Positions 23,870 through 34,400 of a DNA stretch of 64,000 bases are shown here, one piece after another (the first letter of the stretch is position 1; every line of letters begins with the position of its first letter). The DNA lies in contig NZ_AUDK01000015.1 of assembly GCF_000425425.1 (NCBI RefSeq), forward strand, positions 50,527-114,526. The letters run 5' to 3'. The notes under the pieces were generated by a model. The model worked only from the letters and a program-made list of their open reading frames with translations, was not told the origin of the DNA and searched no databases. The position numbers and the translations under genes were made by a program. The stretch comes from Flavobacterium daejeonense DSM 17708 (GTDB lineage Bacteria; Bacteroidota; Bacteroidia; Flavobacteriales; Flavobacteriaceae).

Positions 23870-24979
23870 ATGGGTATTAGAGAGAAAAAAATAATTAGAG
23901 TAATTTTTTTTATGATTATTCCTTTAATAGGGTTTTTGTATGTATTGTTGAGTTTTGGAATTCAAAATAGCGGAAAGAAAATTTCAGAATCAAAGTTTGA
24001 ATTAACTGTCGAGAATAAAAACAACAAGCCTAAGGATGCTCCGGAAGGAATGGTTTGGATTCCCGGAGGCGAATTTTCAATGGGAAGTGATTTTGATGAC
24101 GAGAGTTTGTGCAGTATCAAAGGAGTGACCAATGATGCCCGTCCGATTCACAGGGTTTATGTGGATGGATTTTGGATGGATAAAACCGAAGTGACTAATG
24201 AAGAATTTGCCGAATTTGTCAAAGCGACAGGCTATACAACTGTTGCAGAGAAAAAGCCTCTGGCAGAAGAATTTCCAGGAGTTCCTTTAGCTGAATTAAT
24301 TGCCGGTTCGGCAGTTTTTACACCAACAAAAAGTAAGGTAGATTTGAATAATTATTTAGAATGGTGGCAATATATAGGAGGAGCTGATTGGCGACATCCT
24401 ACAGGTCCGGATAGTAATATAATTGGCAAGGATAATTATCCGGTTGTGCATATTGCATTTGAAGATGCTGCAGCCTATGCAAAATGGGCCGGAAAACGTT
24501 TGCCTACTGAAGCCGAATGGGAATTTGCCGCCAGAGGAGGAAAGACAGGCGCATCTTATACTTGGGGAAATGTTTTTAAGCCGGAAGGAAAGTTTCAGGC
24601 TAATATTTATCAGGGAGATTTTCCAGTTGACCAAAGCGATACCGCAAAAGACGGTTTTGTAGGTCTGGCACCTGTAGCTCAATACAAACCTAATGGTTAT
24701 GGCTTGTATGATATGGCTGGTAATGTTTGGGAATGGATAAATGATTGGTATAGCGAGGATTATTATCAGATTTTGTCAGAAAGTGGAAAAGTAACAAGAA
24801 ATCCGCAAGGTCCTGAATCAAGTAATTATTTTGCTGAGCCAAATGCATTAACAAAAGTTCACAGAGGAGGATCATTCCTGTGTACAGACGAATATTGTAC
24901 CAGATATTTAGTAGGTTCGCGAGGACACGGTGAAATAAAATCGTCTGCAAACCATATTGGGTTCAGATGTGTTAAATAG
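23870..24979 (+). CDS. Formylglycine-generating enzyme-like protein (SUMF1/FGE domain)
   Basis: A 369-residue protein with an N-terminal membrane anchor or signal (about 9-30) and one FGE-sulfatase domain: GMVWIPGGEFSMGSD (59-73), YPVVHIAFEDAAAYAKWAGKRLPTEAEWEFAARGG, YGLYDMAGNVWEWINDWY and HRGGSFLCTDEYC. The cysteine pair Cys338/Cys343 is spaced as in active FGE, which oxidises a sulfatase cysteine to formylglycine using copper. Many domain homologues lack these cysteines, so this one is likely catalytic. No sulfatase gene lies in the window, so its client must be elsewhere. Placement outside the cytosol suits a periplasmic client. Confidence 0.8.
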   Translation: MGIREKKIIRVIFFMIIPLIGFLYVLLSFGIQNSGKKISESKFELTVENKNNKPKDAPEGMVWIPGGEFSMGSDFDDESLCSIKGVTNDARPIHRVYVDGFWMDKTEVTNEEFAEFVKATGYTTVAEKKPLAEEFPGVPLAELIAGSAVFTPTKSKVDLNNYLEWWQYIGGADWRHPTGPDSNIIGKDNYPVVHIAFEDAAAYAKWAGKRLPTEAEWEFAARGGKTGASYTWGNVFKPEGKFQANIYQGDFPVDQSDTAKDGFVGLAPVAQYKPNGYGLYDMAGNVWEWINDWYSEDYYQILSESGKVTRNPQGPESSNYFAEPNALTKVHRGGSFLCTDEYCTRYLVGSRGHGEIKSSANHIGFRCVK

Positions 24980-25012
24980 TTTTTTAAAAATTAGCAGCTT
25001 GTTTATAGTATA

Positions 25013-25236
25013 TAACCCGTTGGGTGAAATTAGTTTTTGATGATAATTTTTCGTCAGTTCGAGTGATTTTCTCCCGAAGCCTCGGGAAGAAAATCGTATC
25101 GGGAACAAGAAAAATTTCATTAAAAACGGTTCTCGTCCCGATAGCTATCGGGACATTTTTTGTTCCGTCCCGAAGTGTCGGGATTATACAAAAAACACTC
25201 GAACTGACGTTTTTAATAATTCTAACTAACGGGTTA
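25013..25236 (+). repeat. Dispersed palindromic intergenic repeat, copy B
   Basis: Nested inverted arms: TAACCCGTT (25013-25021) with AACGGGTTA (25228-25236), and the perfect 14-bp CGTCAGTTCGAGTG (25052-25065) with 25196-25209. Inside are hairpins TCCCGA/TCGGGA (25072-25077/25082-25087 and 25168-25173/25178-25183) and the perfect 20-bp palindrome at 25135-25154. The right half matches the reverse complement of copy A at 4941-5081. No protein of its own. It fills the first half of the 574-base gap before the sensor gene. Confidence 0.7.
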
Positions 25237-25347
25237 GTGTATAATTTGTTTTTTATTTTCTTTTTCTAACGTCTCTGTTGATAAAAAAAAACAGGTTATT
25301 TCTTAAATTTTAGCTTTGGGTGTCATAAAAAAATAAAAGGCTGTCAA

Positions 25348-25379
25348 TTGATAATAATAATTCGATTTTTTTACATTTG
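25348..25379 (+). promoter_or_regulatory. Putative promoter of the hybrid sensor gene
   Basis: TTG (25348-25350), a 21-base spacer and TACATTTG (25372-25379) match the Bacteroidota -33/-7 pattern. The 5' leader would be about 165 bases and contains a 7-bp inverted repeat, GCTATTA/TAATAGC (25379-25385 and 25415-25421). Confidence 0.5.
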
Positions 25380-25552
25380 CTATTAGCAATTGTGCTACTA
25401 AGCAGTTATTTTTTTAATAGCAACCTCTCAAGATTCAATTACTTAAACATACATTATTAAATTTTATATTTATTAAGTAATTTAAATTCCGTCGAAATTT
25501 TTTTTTTTGAAACAAAGTCATTTTTACTGTACTTTTTAATTTATTGAAACTT

Positions 25553-28288
25553 ATGTCAAGAATATATATTATTGCAAGCCTGTTATTTTTTGGGTATTTG
25601 TTCAATTCATGCAATTCATCAAATGAGAATAAAGAAACTATAACTATAGGTTTTTCACAAAGTATTGATAATGATTTGTGGAGAAAATCGATGGATCATG
25701 CAATGGAAGTTGAAACATCACTTCATCCAAACGCTAAATTGATTATTTATAATGCCGATCGAAAAGTAAAAAAACAGATTCAGGATGTTGAAAAAATGAT
25801 TCAGCAAAATATGGATGTAATAATTATTGCACCTTATGAATCCGATTCCATTGTTCCTGTTATTGAAAAAGCAAATCGAAAAGGAATCCCTGTTATAATT
25901 GTTGACAGAAAGGTAAATACGTTAAATTATACCGCTTTTTTGGGGGCTGACAATGTTGAAGTTGGTAAACTTGCCGGAAAACAAATTGTTTCTTTATCTA
26001 AAGGAAAAGGTACTGTTGTAGAAATAAGAGGCGAAATTGTAACCTATCCCGGGATTGAAAGAAGCAAGGGGCTGCAACAAATTTTAGATAAATATCCCGG
26101 AATACAAAAGATAAGTATTGATGCTGATGATTTTAATTCGCCTAAAAGTAACTTTGTCAGGTTATTAGATAGTTTACCGTCTATAGATTATGTATTTGGG
26201 TTTAACGATCTGATAGCTTATAATGCCTGGAAAATAGCTAAGGAGAAGCGACCAAATAATAAAATTAAGTTCATCGGTGTTGACGGATTAAATGGTACTA
26301 ATGGAGGAGTAGAATTTGTTAAGGAAGGGGTGCTAACCGGTACGATTTTGTATCCAACAGGTGGTGCTGAAGCTATTAAACTAGCTTTGAAGATAAAAAA
26401 CAAAGAAATCGTTCCAAAGATAAACAAGCTTAATACCACATTGATAGACACTCTTAATGCCGAAATTATGAGTAGTCAATTTGATAAAATATCCTTACAA
26501 CAATCTGATATTGAAAATCAGCAACATTTTATTAAAGAACAATTACAAAAGTATAGTAGTCAAAGTAATCTGTTGAAAGCTTTAATTGTTTTAAGTCTTG
26601 TTATCTTTTTGTTTGCCATTCATAGTATTTATTCCCGAATAATAATTAGCAGAAAAAAGAAAGAACTTGAACTAACTAACGCAAAAATTATAAGCCAGCG
26701 TAATGAAATTGAAAAATTTGCCGATGAAATAAAACGCAGTAATGAGGTTCGGCTTAACTTTTTCACGGGGCTTTCGCATGAGTTTAAAACACCTTTAACC
26801 TTAATTATGAGTTCCACAGAATCTTTGATGGAAGAAGAAAAAATTAGAGATTCAAAACTCATCGAAGAGATGAAATTGATTTATAAAAATTCAAACCGAT
26901 TATTACGATTAATTAATCAACTGTTGGATTTTAGAAAGGTTGAAGAACAAAAATTTACTTTACAAGCATCAAAAACCAATATTTATGATTTTACCAATGA
27001 AGTAATGATAAACTTTAAAGCCGAAGCGGCACGCAGGAATATTGATTTTCAATTGAGCTGTAAAAATCAAAATCTGGAATTGTTTATTGACCGGAATTTG
27101 ATGGATAAAGTGTATTTTAATCTGCTTTCTAATGCCTTTAAATTTACTCCTGATAATGGTAAAATAAATATTTCTATAGTAGAAAATCAAGACAATACGG
27201 TTAAAATTAGTTTTAAAGATTCCGGAATTGGAATACCTGATAATGAGTTGTCTAATGTTTTTCAGCCATTTTTTAAAGCTTCTAATAACAGTAAAAACAG
27301 TTCCGGAATAGGACTTCATCTATCTAAAGAATTTGTTTTCTTACATCATGGTGCCATTGATTTAAAATCAAAACAGGGTAGTGAATTTGTAATTACGTTA
27401 TTGAAAGGAAATAATCATTTGGCTAATGATGAAATTGTTGAAAATATTGAAAATAAAAATATTGCACAAAATATAATTACCGATCATTTGGAACTTGAAT
27501 CCGAGGTTGAAAACTTTAATCTTGCTGCCGATTCTGAAAAACATTCTATTTTAATTATAGAAGATAACAGTGATTTGGTTGCTTTTTTACAGGCTAAATT
27601 ATCCAAAGAATATACCGTCTATACTTCAGACGGAAGTGATGCAATTGAAAAAGCTATCGAAATCATACCCGATATTATTATCTGTGATATTAATTTGGTT
27701 GACAAGGACGGTTATGAAATTAGTAAAGCGCTGAAAAAAGATTTGCGTTCTTCGCATATTCCAATTATTATTTTAACGGCTCAAAGCAGTAAAGAAGCTG
27801 TGCTGAAAGGATTGCAAAGCGGAGTAGATCAGTACCTTACGAAGCCTTTTAGCCTTTCGATTTTGAAACAATCCCTTTCAAGTTTACTTTTTAACAGGGA
27901 AAAATTACGCTATTATTATACAAATAACATTTATCGTGTGGAGCCGGAATCCCGTTTTGGTAATCCGGAACAAACTTTTATTACTAAAATGAATGAAATC
28001 ATTCAGGGTAATGTAGAGAATCCAAAATTTTCAGTTGAAGATTTAGCCGATAAAATGAGTGTATCAAGAGTTCAGTTGTACAGAAAAGTAAAAGCGATTA
28101 TGGGAATTAATATTAGTGATCACATTAATAACATCAAATTAGAGAAAGCAGCCGAACTTTTAAAGCTCAATGAAATGAATATTTCGGAGATTGCGTATTC
28201 GCTTGGATTCTCTTCTCCAAATTATTTTTCGACCGCTTTTAAGAATAAATTTGGAGTTTCTCCTAAAGAATATAAAACATCACTATAA
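25553..28288 (+). CDS. Hybrid two-component sensor/regulator with LacI-type sugar-binding domain
   Basis: About 911 residues from the ATG at 25553; the frame also opens with TTG at 25544. An N-terminal signal with a lipobox-like LFNSC is followed by a periplasmic-binding-protein (LacI type) sensor domain (about 25-305), a membrane span (about 340-362), a HisKA histidine (His409, LSHEFKTPLT), a HATPase with GIGIPDNEL and SGIGLHLSK, a receiver domain (Asp712 in IIICDINLVD) and an AraC-type HTH (about 800-911). It is a single-chain HTCS. The best-known HTCS with a PBP-type sensor is the fructose sensor BT1754 of B. thetaiotaomicron, and the GH32 genes downstream support a fructose or fructan signal here. 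Confidence 0.9.
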   Translation: MSRIYIIASLLFFGYLFNSCNSSNENKETITIGFSQSIDNDLWRKSMDHAMEVETSLHPNAKLIIYNADRKVKKQIQDVEKMIQQNMDVIIIAPYESDSIVPVIEKANRKGIPVIIVDRKVNTLNYTAFLGADNVEVGKLAGKQIVSLSKGKGTVVEIRGEIVTYPGIERSKGLQQILDKYPGIQKISIDADDFNSPKSNFVRLLDSLPSIDYVFGFNDLIAYNAWKIAKEKRPNNKIKFIGVDGLNGTNGGVEFVKEGVLTGTILYPTGGAEAIKLALKIKNKEIVPKINKLNTTLIDTLNAEIMSSQFDKISLQQSDIENQQHFIKEQLQKYSSQSNLLKALIVLSLVIFLFAIHSIYSRIIISRKKKELELTNAKIISQRNEIEKFADEIKRSNEVRLNFFTGLSHEFKTPLTLIMSSTESLMEEEKIRDSKLIEEMKLIYKNSNRLLRLINQLLDFRKVEEQKFTLQASKTNIYDFTNEVMINFKAEAARRNIDFQLSCKNQNLELFIDRNLMDKVYFNLLSNAFKFTPDNGKINISIVENQDNTVKISFKDSGIGIPDNELSNVFQPFFKASNNSKNSSGIGLHLSKEFVFLHHGAIDLKSKQGSEFVITLLKGNNHLANDEIVENIENKNIAQNIITDHLELESEVENFNLAADSEKHSILIIEDNSDLVAFLQAKLSKEYTVYTSDGSDAIEKAIEIIPDIIICDINLVDKDGYEISKALKKDLRSSHIPIIILTAQSSKEAVLKGLQSGVDQYLTKPFSLSILKQSLSSLLFNREKLRYYYTNNIYRVEPESRFGNPEQTFITKMNEIIQGNVENPKFSVEDLADKMSVSRVQLYRKVKAIMGINISDHINNIKLEKAAELLKLNEMNISEIAYSLGFSSPNYFSTAFKNKFGVSPKEYKTSL

Positions 28289-28291
28289 GAT

Positions 28292-28455
28292 GTAACATAA
28301 TCAGCTTCTTTTTAGGTAACATTTTCATATCTAAAGTTACAAAATCATAACTATATGGTTTTCGTAACAAAAACAGAATATCTGAAAACCATTGAAAACA
28401 AAGGGGTTATGCTTAAAATGATAATCTAGTAGTAATAGAAGAAATAAATTGTAAC
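28292..28455 (+). promoter_or_regulatory. Cluster of GTAAC motifs upstream of the fructan operon
   Basis: GTAAC occurs at 28292, 28316, 28364 and 28451 on the plus strand and at 28336-28340 on the minus strand, all within the region between the sensor gene and the sugar-porter gene. The first two are 24 bp apart. They could be binding sites for the HTCS AraC-type domain. No fixed spacing beyond that is visible. Confidence 0.3.
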
Positions 28456-28518
28456 ATCATTAAAAATAAGTTGCTTTTTTTACGAATAACTTAGCAAAAC
28501 GTTTTTAATACATGTACA

Positions 28519-29877
28519 ATGAATAAGATATTAATTTGGTCTGTTACTGCTGCACTGGCAGGATTTTTATTCGGTTTTGATACCGTAGTTATTTCAGGAG
28601 CTGATAAACAATTACAGCTCTTATGGCATTCTTCTGATGCTTTTCACGGGTCTGTTGTTATGGCAATGGCGCTTTGGGGAACAGTTATCGGAGCTATTTT
28701 TGGAGGAATTCCAACCAATAAGATAGGTCGTAAAAAAACATTATTCTGGATTGGTATTCTGTATTTTGTTTCAGCTATTGGAGCTGCACTTGCGAATGAT
28801 CCTTATATTTTTGCCTTTTTCCGATTTATAGGAGGTTTAGGTGTTGGTGCGTCAACCATTGCTGCTCCGGCCTATGTTTCAGAAATTGCTCCGGCTGATA
28901 AACGAGGCCGTTTGGTTGCTCTCTATCAGTTTAATATCGTATTAGGGATTTTGGTAGCCTTTATTTCTAATTACTTTTTAAAAGATATTGGCGAAAACGC
29001 CTGGCGATGGATGGTTGGTGTTCAGGCAATTCCTTCTTTTATCTATATCCTTTTTATTATTACAATTCCGGAAAGTCCAAGATGGTTATTATCCAAAAAC
29101 CGTATTGATGAAGCCCGTAAAGTACTTTTTACAATTGATCCATTAGCAAGTATCGAAGATTTTAGAGATGAATCGGGTGAGAATGGTGCGGCAAAGCATG
29201 AAAATATTTTCATGAAAAAATACCGTTTTCCACTTATTCTGGCTTTTTTGATTGCTTTTTTCAATCAGTTTTCCGGAATCAATGCTTTTTTATATTACGC
29301 TCCGAGAATTTTTGAAGAAGCTGGTTTAGGTCAAAATACCGCATTGTTAAGTAGTATCGGAATCGGAATTACGAACCTTGTTTTTACTTTAGTTGGAGTA
29401 AGTTTAATTGATAAATTAGGCAGAAAGGTATTGATGTATATTGGTTCTGTAGGCTATATTATCTCTTTAGGATTAGTTTCGGCAGCTTTTTATTTTGATT
29501 GGGGAGGTTTGTCTGTACCTGTTTTTCTTTTCCTGTTTATTGCTTCTCATGCTATAGGTCAGGGAGCTGTAATCTGGGTTTTTATTTCCGAGATTTTTCC
29601 AAATCATATTCGTGCTTCCGGACAGGCTTTTGGAAGTTCGGTCCACTGGGTTTTGGCGGCGATAATTCCATCCTTAATCCCTGTATTGTTTTCTGAAATT
29701 GGACCGTCGGTAGTGTTTTTAATTTTTACCTTGATGATGGTGCTGCAATTATTATTTGTGATGTTTTTAATGCCGGAAACCAAAGGAATTTCTTTAGAAA
29801 CATTGAGCGAAAATTTGATTAATAAAAATACCAACAAAGATGATTTCAAAAAAACAGCTTCAGCTCGCGTTTTGTAG
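28519..29877 (+). CDS. MFS sugar porter, likely fructose transporter
   Basis: A 452-residue inner-membrane protein with 12 predicted spans and the sugar-porter family signatures: GFLFGFDTVVISGAD, NKIGRKKTLF, RFIGGLGVGASTIAAPAYVSEIAP, PESPRWLLSKN and the C-terminal PETKGISLE. It would bring monosaccharide from periplasm to cytosol by proton symport. First gene of the fructan operon; its end overlaps the GH32 start by 38 bases. With a fructokinase in the operon, fructose is the probable substrate. This is inferred from context. Confidence 0.9.
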   Translation: MNKILIWSVTAALAGFLFGFDTVVISGADKQLQLLWHSSDAFHGSVVMAMALWGTVIGAIFGGIPTNKIGRKKTLFWIGILYFVSAIGAALANDPYIFAFFRFIGGLGVGASTIAAPAYVSEIAPADKRGRLVALYQFNIVLGILVAFISNYFLKDIGENAWRWMVGVQAIPSFIYILFIITIPESPRWLLSKNRIDEARKVLFTIDPLASIEDFRDESGENGAAKHENIFMKKYRFPLILAFLIAFFNQFSGINAFLYYAPRIFEEAGLGQNTALLSSIGIGITNLVFTLVGVSLIDKLGRKVLMYIGSVGYIISLGLVSAAFYFDWGGLSVPVFLFLFIASHAIGQGAVIWVFISEIFPNHIRASGQAFGSSVHWVLAAIIPSLIPVLFSEIGPSVVFLIFTLMMVLQLLFVMFLMPETKGISLETLSENLINKNTNKDDFKKTASARVL

Positions 29878-31438
29878 TGGGATTTTAATGATAATAGCAA
29901 GTTGCAAAACAGCTTCGGTCACAGCACAAACTACTAATGTTACTGTCACAACCGAAGAACAAATATATCGTCCTAATTTTCATTTTACACCCAAAAAAGG
30001 ATGGATGAATGATCCTAACGGATTGTTCTATCTTAACGGTACTTATCATTTGTTTTTCCAGCATACACCATTTCAAAGTATCCCGGATTTTAGTAAGATG
30101 CACTGGGGGCATGCTATAAGCAAAGATTTAATAAAATGGGAAGAACTAACGCCTGCAATTGCTTATGATGAGAAAGGGGCAATTTTTTCCGGAAGTGCTG
30201 TTGTGGATAAGGATAATACATCGGGATTTGGTGATGGGACGAATGTTCCGGTGGTGGCCATTTTTACTTATCATAATATGCAAAAAGAAAAAGCGGGAGA
30301 AATCGATGCACAGTCTCAGGCAATAGCTTATTCTTTGGATAATGGTAAAACATGGACAAAATATAGTAATAATCCGGTTTTAAAAAATCCCGGAATAAAA
30401 GATTTCAGAGATCCTAAAGTATTTTGGGATGCCAAAAGAGAACAATGGGTGATGGGATTGGCTGCTCAGGACAGACAGCATTTTTATGCTTCCAAAAACC
30501 TTAAAGATTGGGTTTTTCTTTCCGAATTTGGAAAAGATGTTGGTGGTCATGGTGGTGTTTGGGAATGTCCGGATCTTTTTCCAATAAAAATAGAGGGAAC
30601 TGAGGAAGAAAAATGGGTTCTTATTGTGAACATCAATCCGGGTGGTCCTAATGGAGGTTCGGCAGCACAATATTTTGTGGGTGATTTTGATGGTAAAAAT
30701 TTTAAAATGGATGCCCTTTTTACCCAACAATTGCAAAAAGAAAAAGTGGCCTGGCTGGATTTAGGAAGAGACAATTATGCCAGTGTATCTTTTGATAATG
30801 TACCGGATAATAAAAGAGTCATCATCGGATGGATGTCCAACTGGGATTATGCATCACAAGTTCCTACAAATCAGTGGAGAGGGACTACAACGATTGCCCG
30901 TGAATTGAAATTAATAAAAAATGAGGATCATTATAGTTTGGTAAGTGAACCAGTTCATCAATTAGAAAATTACACTTCAAAATCAGTTAAGGAGAAAGGA
31001 ATAACTGCTAATGAAAAGGTGACACTTGCAGAAAATAATGAAATTGATTTAACGAAAGCAGTTGTTGAATTGAGTTTAAAAGATTTAGAATTAGCAACTT
31101 ATACTTTTGCTTTATCTAATAAGGAAGGAGAATTGTTGACTTTTGGGATCAATAATGCGGAACATTATTTGTTTATCGACCGTTCAAAATCAGGAAAAAA
31201 TAATTTTTCGGATAAATTTTATCAACCGCTAACCAAAGCAATTTTGGACAAAAAACAAAAAGAGGCTGTTTTTAAAATTATTTTAGATAAAACATCTCTG
31301 GAGATTTTCTTTAATAATGGAGAAAAGGTCATGACAGATATATTTTTCAACAGTAGTCCTTTTACACGGTTGGATTTACTATCAGAAGGAAAAATCAATG
31401 TTCAAAATCTTGAAATTAACCAAATAAATATTAACTAA
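29840..31438 (+). CDS. GH32 fructan beta-fructosidase, probably periplasmic
   Basis: A 532-residue glycoside hydrolase with a five-blade propeller and C-terminal beta-sandwich. Catalytic residues are in canonical motifs: WMNDPNG (Asp58 nucleophile), FRDPKVF (Asp191 stabiliser) and WECPDLF (Glu242 acid/base). The lipoprotein signal is LMIIASC (Cys22), and the following residues (KTASV) lack the acidic export signature, so a periplasmic-side anchor is likely. An exo-acting enzyme releasing fructose from levan or inulin oligosaccharides fits. The start is placed at 29840 because the next internal Met would leave only six residues before the lipobox Cys. Confidence 0.9.
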   Translation: MISKKQLQLAFCSGILMIIASCKTASVTAQTTNVTVTTEEQIYRPNFHFTPKKGWMNDPNGLFYLNGTYHLFFQHTPFQSIPDFSKMHWGHAISKDLIKWEELTPAIAYDEKGAIFSGSAVVDKDNTSGFGDGTNVPVVAIFTYHNMQKEKAGEIDAQSQAIAYSLDNGKTWTKYSNNPVLKNPGIKDFRDPKVFWDAKREQWVMGLAAQDRQHFYASKNLKDWVFLSEFGKDVGGHGGVWECPDLFPIKIEGTEEEKWVLIVNINPGGPNGGSAAQYFVGDFDGKNFKMDALFTQQLQKEKVAWLDLGRDNYASVSFDNVPDNKRVIIGWMSNWDYASQVPTNQWRGTTTIARELKLIKNEDHYSLVSEPVHQLENYTSKSVKEKGITANEKVTLAENNEIDLTKAVVELSLKDLELATYTFALSNKEGELLTFGINNAEHYLFIDRSKSGKNNFSDKFYQPLTKAILDKKQKEAVFKIILDKTSLEIFFNNGEKVMTDIFFNSSPFTRLDLLSEGKINVQNLEINQININ

Positions 31439-31452
31439 AAACAAACTAACCA

Positions 31453-34400
31453 ATGAAATGTAAATTAATTTATTTTTTATGTTTCCTCTTTTCGATGTCC
31501 TTTCTTCAGGCACAGGAAACAGGAATTAAAGGTACTGTAATCTCATCCGAAGACGGATTGCCTTTGCCGGGAGCAACGGTATTGATTTCGGGTACCAATA
31601 AAAGTGTAAGCACTGATATTGATGGAAACTTTGCTTTTTCCAATGTTGCTTCTAACGGAAGTTTAATTATTTCTTATGTAGGATATAATTCGCAAACGAT
31701 TCAAATAAAGGGACAAAAAAACTTTAAAATTGCCTTAATAGGCGAGAGTAATCAATTAACTGAAATTGTGGTTACGGGTTATTCAAAACAAAGAAAAACC
31801 GATATTACGGGAGCGGTAAGCGTTGTGGATATGAAAGAATTGTCTAAACAACCGGAACCAAATCCATTAAAAGGATTACAAGGAAGATTGGCTGGTGTGA
31901 AAGTGACCTCTGATGGTTCTCCGAGTGGGGCAAATACTAATATTGTGATTAGAGGTGTAGGAACACTTAATAATACTTCTCCTTTATTAGTAATTGACGG
32001 AATGCCTACAAAATCAGGAATGCATGAATTAAATCCTAATGATATTGAGTCGATTCAGGTTTTAAAAGATGCTTCTTCAGCCAGTATTTATGGTTCGCGT
32101 GCTTCAAACGGGGTGATTATTATTACCACCAAAAAAGGAAAAGCCGGCAATATGAAAATTGATTTCAGCCATTATACCGCATTATCATCTTACAGCAGAA
32201 GATTGAGTGTGTTGAATGTGGAACAGTACGGACAAGCACTTTGGCAAGCCAATATCAATGACGGTTTGAATCCAAACAGCAACAATTTAAGTTATCAGTT
32301 TGACTGGGAAGTGGCGAACAACAAGCCGCAATTAAATAAAATTCTGGTTCCTGAATATTTAGATGTCAATCAAACTTTAAAATCAGCAAATACCAACTGG
32401 TACGATGAAATTTCTCAAACAGGTATAGCACAATCGTATGATTTGGCTGCTTCAAATGCTTCAGACAAGGGAAGTTATCTGTTTTCTTTGGGGTATTACA
32501 ACAACCAAGGTGTGGTAAAAACCACTGAATTTGAAAGAATTTCTGCCAGAATGAACAGCTCTTATAAATATTTTGACGGAAAACTGGTTATTGGTGAAAA
32601 CTTTACGTTGAATCGTACAAATGAAGTTTCAGATCCGGGAGTTTTGGATCCGGCTTTGCGTGCTTTGCCTTTAATTCCTGTTCGTACAGTTGATGGAAAA
32701 GGTTGGGGAGGTCCTGTAGGAGGAATGAACGACAGACAAAACCCGGTTCGTTTATTAGAATACAACAAAGACAATAAATACGATTATTTACGATTATTCG
32801 GGAATGCTTATGCGGATTTAGAAATTGTAAAAAATCTACATATCAAAACCAGTTTTGGGGTAGATTATGGTTTTTACAAAAAAAGAAATTTACAACGTAG
32901 TTATGTTTCGGGTTATTTGCAGAATGACCAAAATTCGGTTACGATTGATCAATCGGTTAGTGATAAATGGACATGGACCAATACCGCTTTGTACAATGTG
33001 GAATTTGGAAAACATAAATTGAATTTATTGACAGGAACCGAGATGTACAAAGATGTTTTTGATACCAATACTTTAAGAAAAAATGACTTTTTGATTGAAA
33101 CTCCGGATTATATGTACCCGGATGCCGGAACAGGAGAATCCTTTACTAGTGGCTCTTCAACAAGTTATTCTTTGCTTTCTTATTTTGGAAAAGTTGATTA
33201 CGAATTCGACAATCGCTTTTTGTTATCAGGTACCATTAGACGAGATGGTTCTTCCCGTTTTGGAAAAAACAATCAGTTTGGAACATTCCCAGCAGTTTCG
33301 GCAGGATGGAGAATCAGTAATGAAGCATTTATGAAAGACAAAGCCGATTTTATTTCTGATTTAAAATTACGTGCGGGTTGGGGACAAACTGGTAATCAGG
33401 AAATCAGTAACACTGCTGTTTATAGTCTGTATTTGGCTAGCTATGCCGGCGGAAGTCCTACCTGGGCAACTTCTTTTGGAACGGCTTACGATATTGCAGG
33501 AAATGGAAACGGATTATTACCTTCCGGATTTATTGCTACCCAAACCGGTAATGATGATCTAAAATGGGAAACTACTACGCAAACAAATATTGGTTTGGAT
33601 TTTGGATTTTTTAATCAAAAGCTTAGTGGTTCTATTGATTATTACAACAAACAAACCAAAGATATTTTGGTATTGCCACCTTATTTAGGAGTAATTGGTG
33701 AAGGAGGAAGCCGCTGGGTAAATGGTGCCGCTATGGAAAACAAAGGTTGGGAATTTGCCTTAGCCTACCATGATGAAACTTCTTTTGGATTGAAATATGA
33801 TATTTCAGCAAACTTTTCAGCCAATAGAAATAAAATTACAAAACTACCGGATGAGGTTAAAAACAATTACGGTGGAAATGGTTTGGACGACAATATTTTA
33901 GGAAGACCTATTAACTCTATGTATGGTTATGTAACTGATGGTTTATTTAAATCACAGGATGAAGTTGATAATTCACCACTTCAGGAAGGAAAAGGTTTAG
34001 GGCGTATTCGTTATGTAGATTTAAACGGAGATGGTTCGATTACTGATAAAGACAGAACCTGGATTGGGAACCCTAATCCCGGATTCCAATACGGATTCAA
34101 TGTTGGTTTAGGTTACAAAAACTTTGATTTGACTACTTTTTGGGAAGGAACCGGAAATGTTGATGTTATCAATAGAACTAAATACCAAACCGATTTTTGG
34201 AGTGTAGATGATGTGGGGTCTAACAAAGGAACACGATTGTTAAATGCCTGGTCTTTAGATAATCCAAATTCTACTATTCCGGCATTGACTACCATTGATA
34301 AAAATGCCGAATCGAGATTTTCTACCTATTATGTTGAAAACGGAAGTTATTTAAAGCTGCGTGTGTTGCAATTGGGCTATAGTTTTTCGAAAGAATTATT

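Noticed and set aside
24356..24682. A 108-codon minus-strand frame opposite the FGE-like gene
   Set aside because: Antisense to conserved FGE-domain codons with no recognisable family.
25544..25552. TTG at 25544 as the start of the hybrid sensor
   Set aside because: An ATG lies three codons downstream and gives a normal signal sequence; the TTG is unnecessary.
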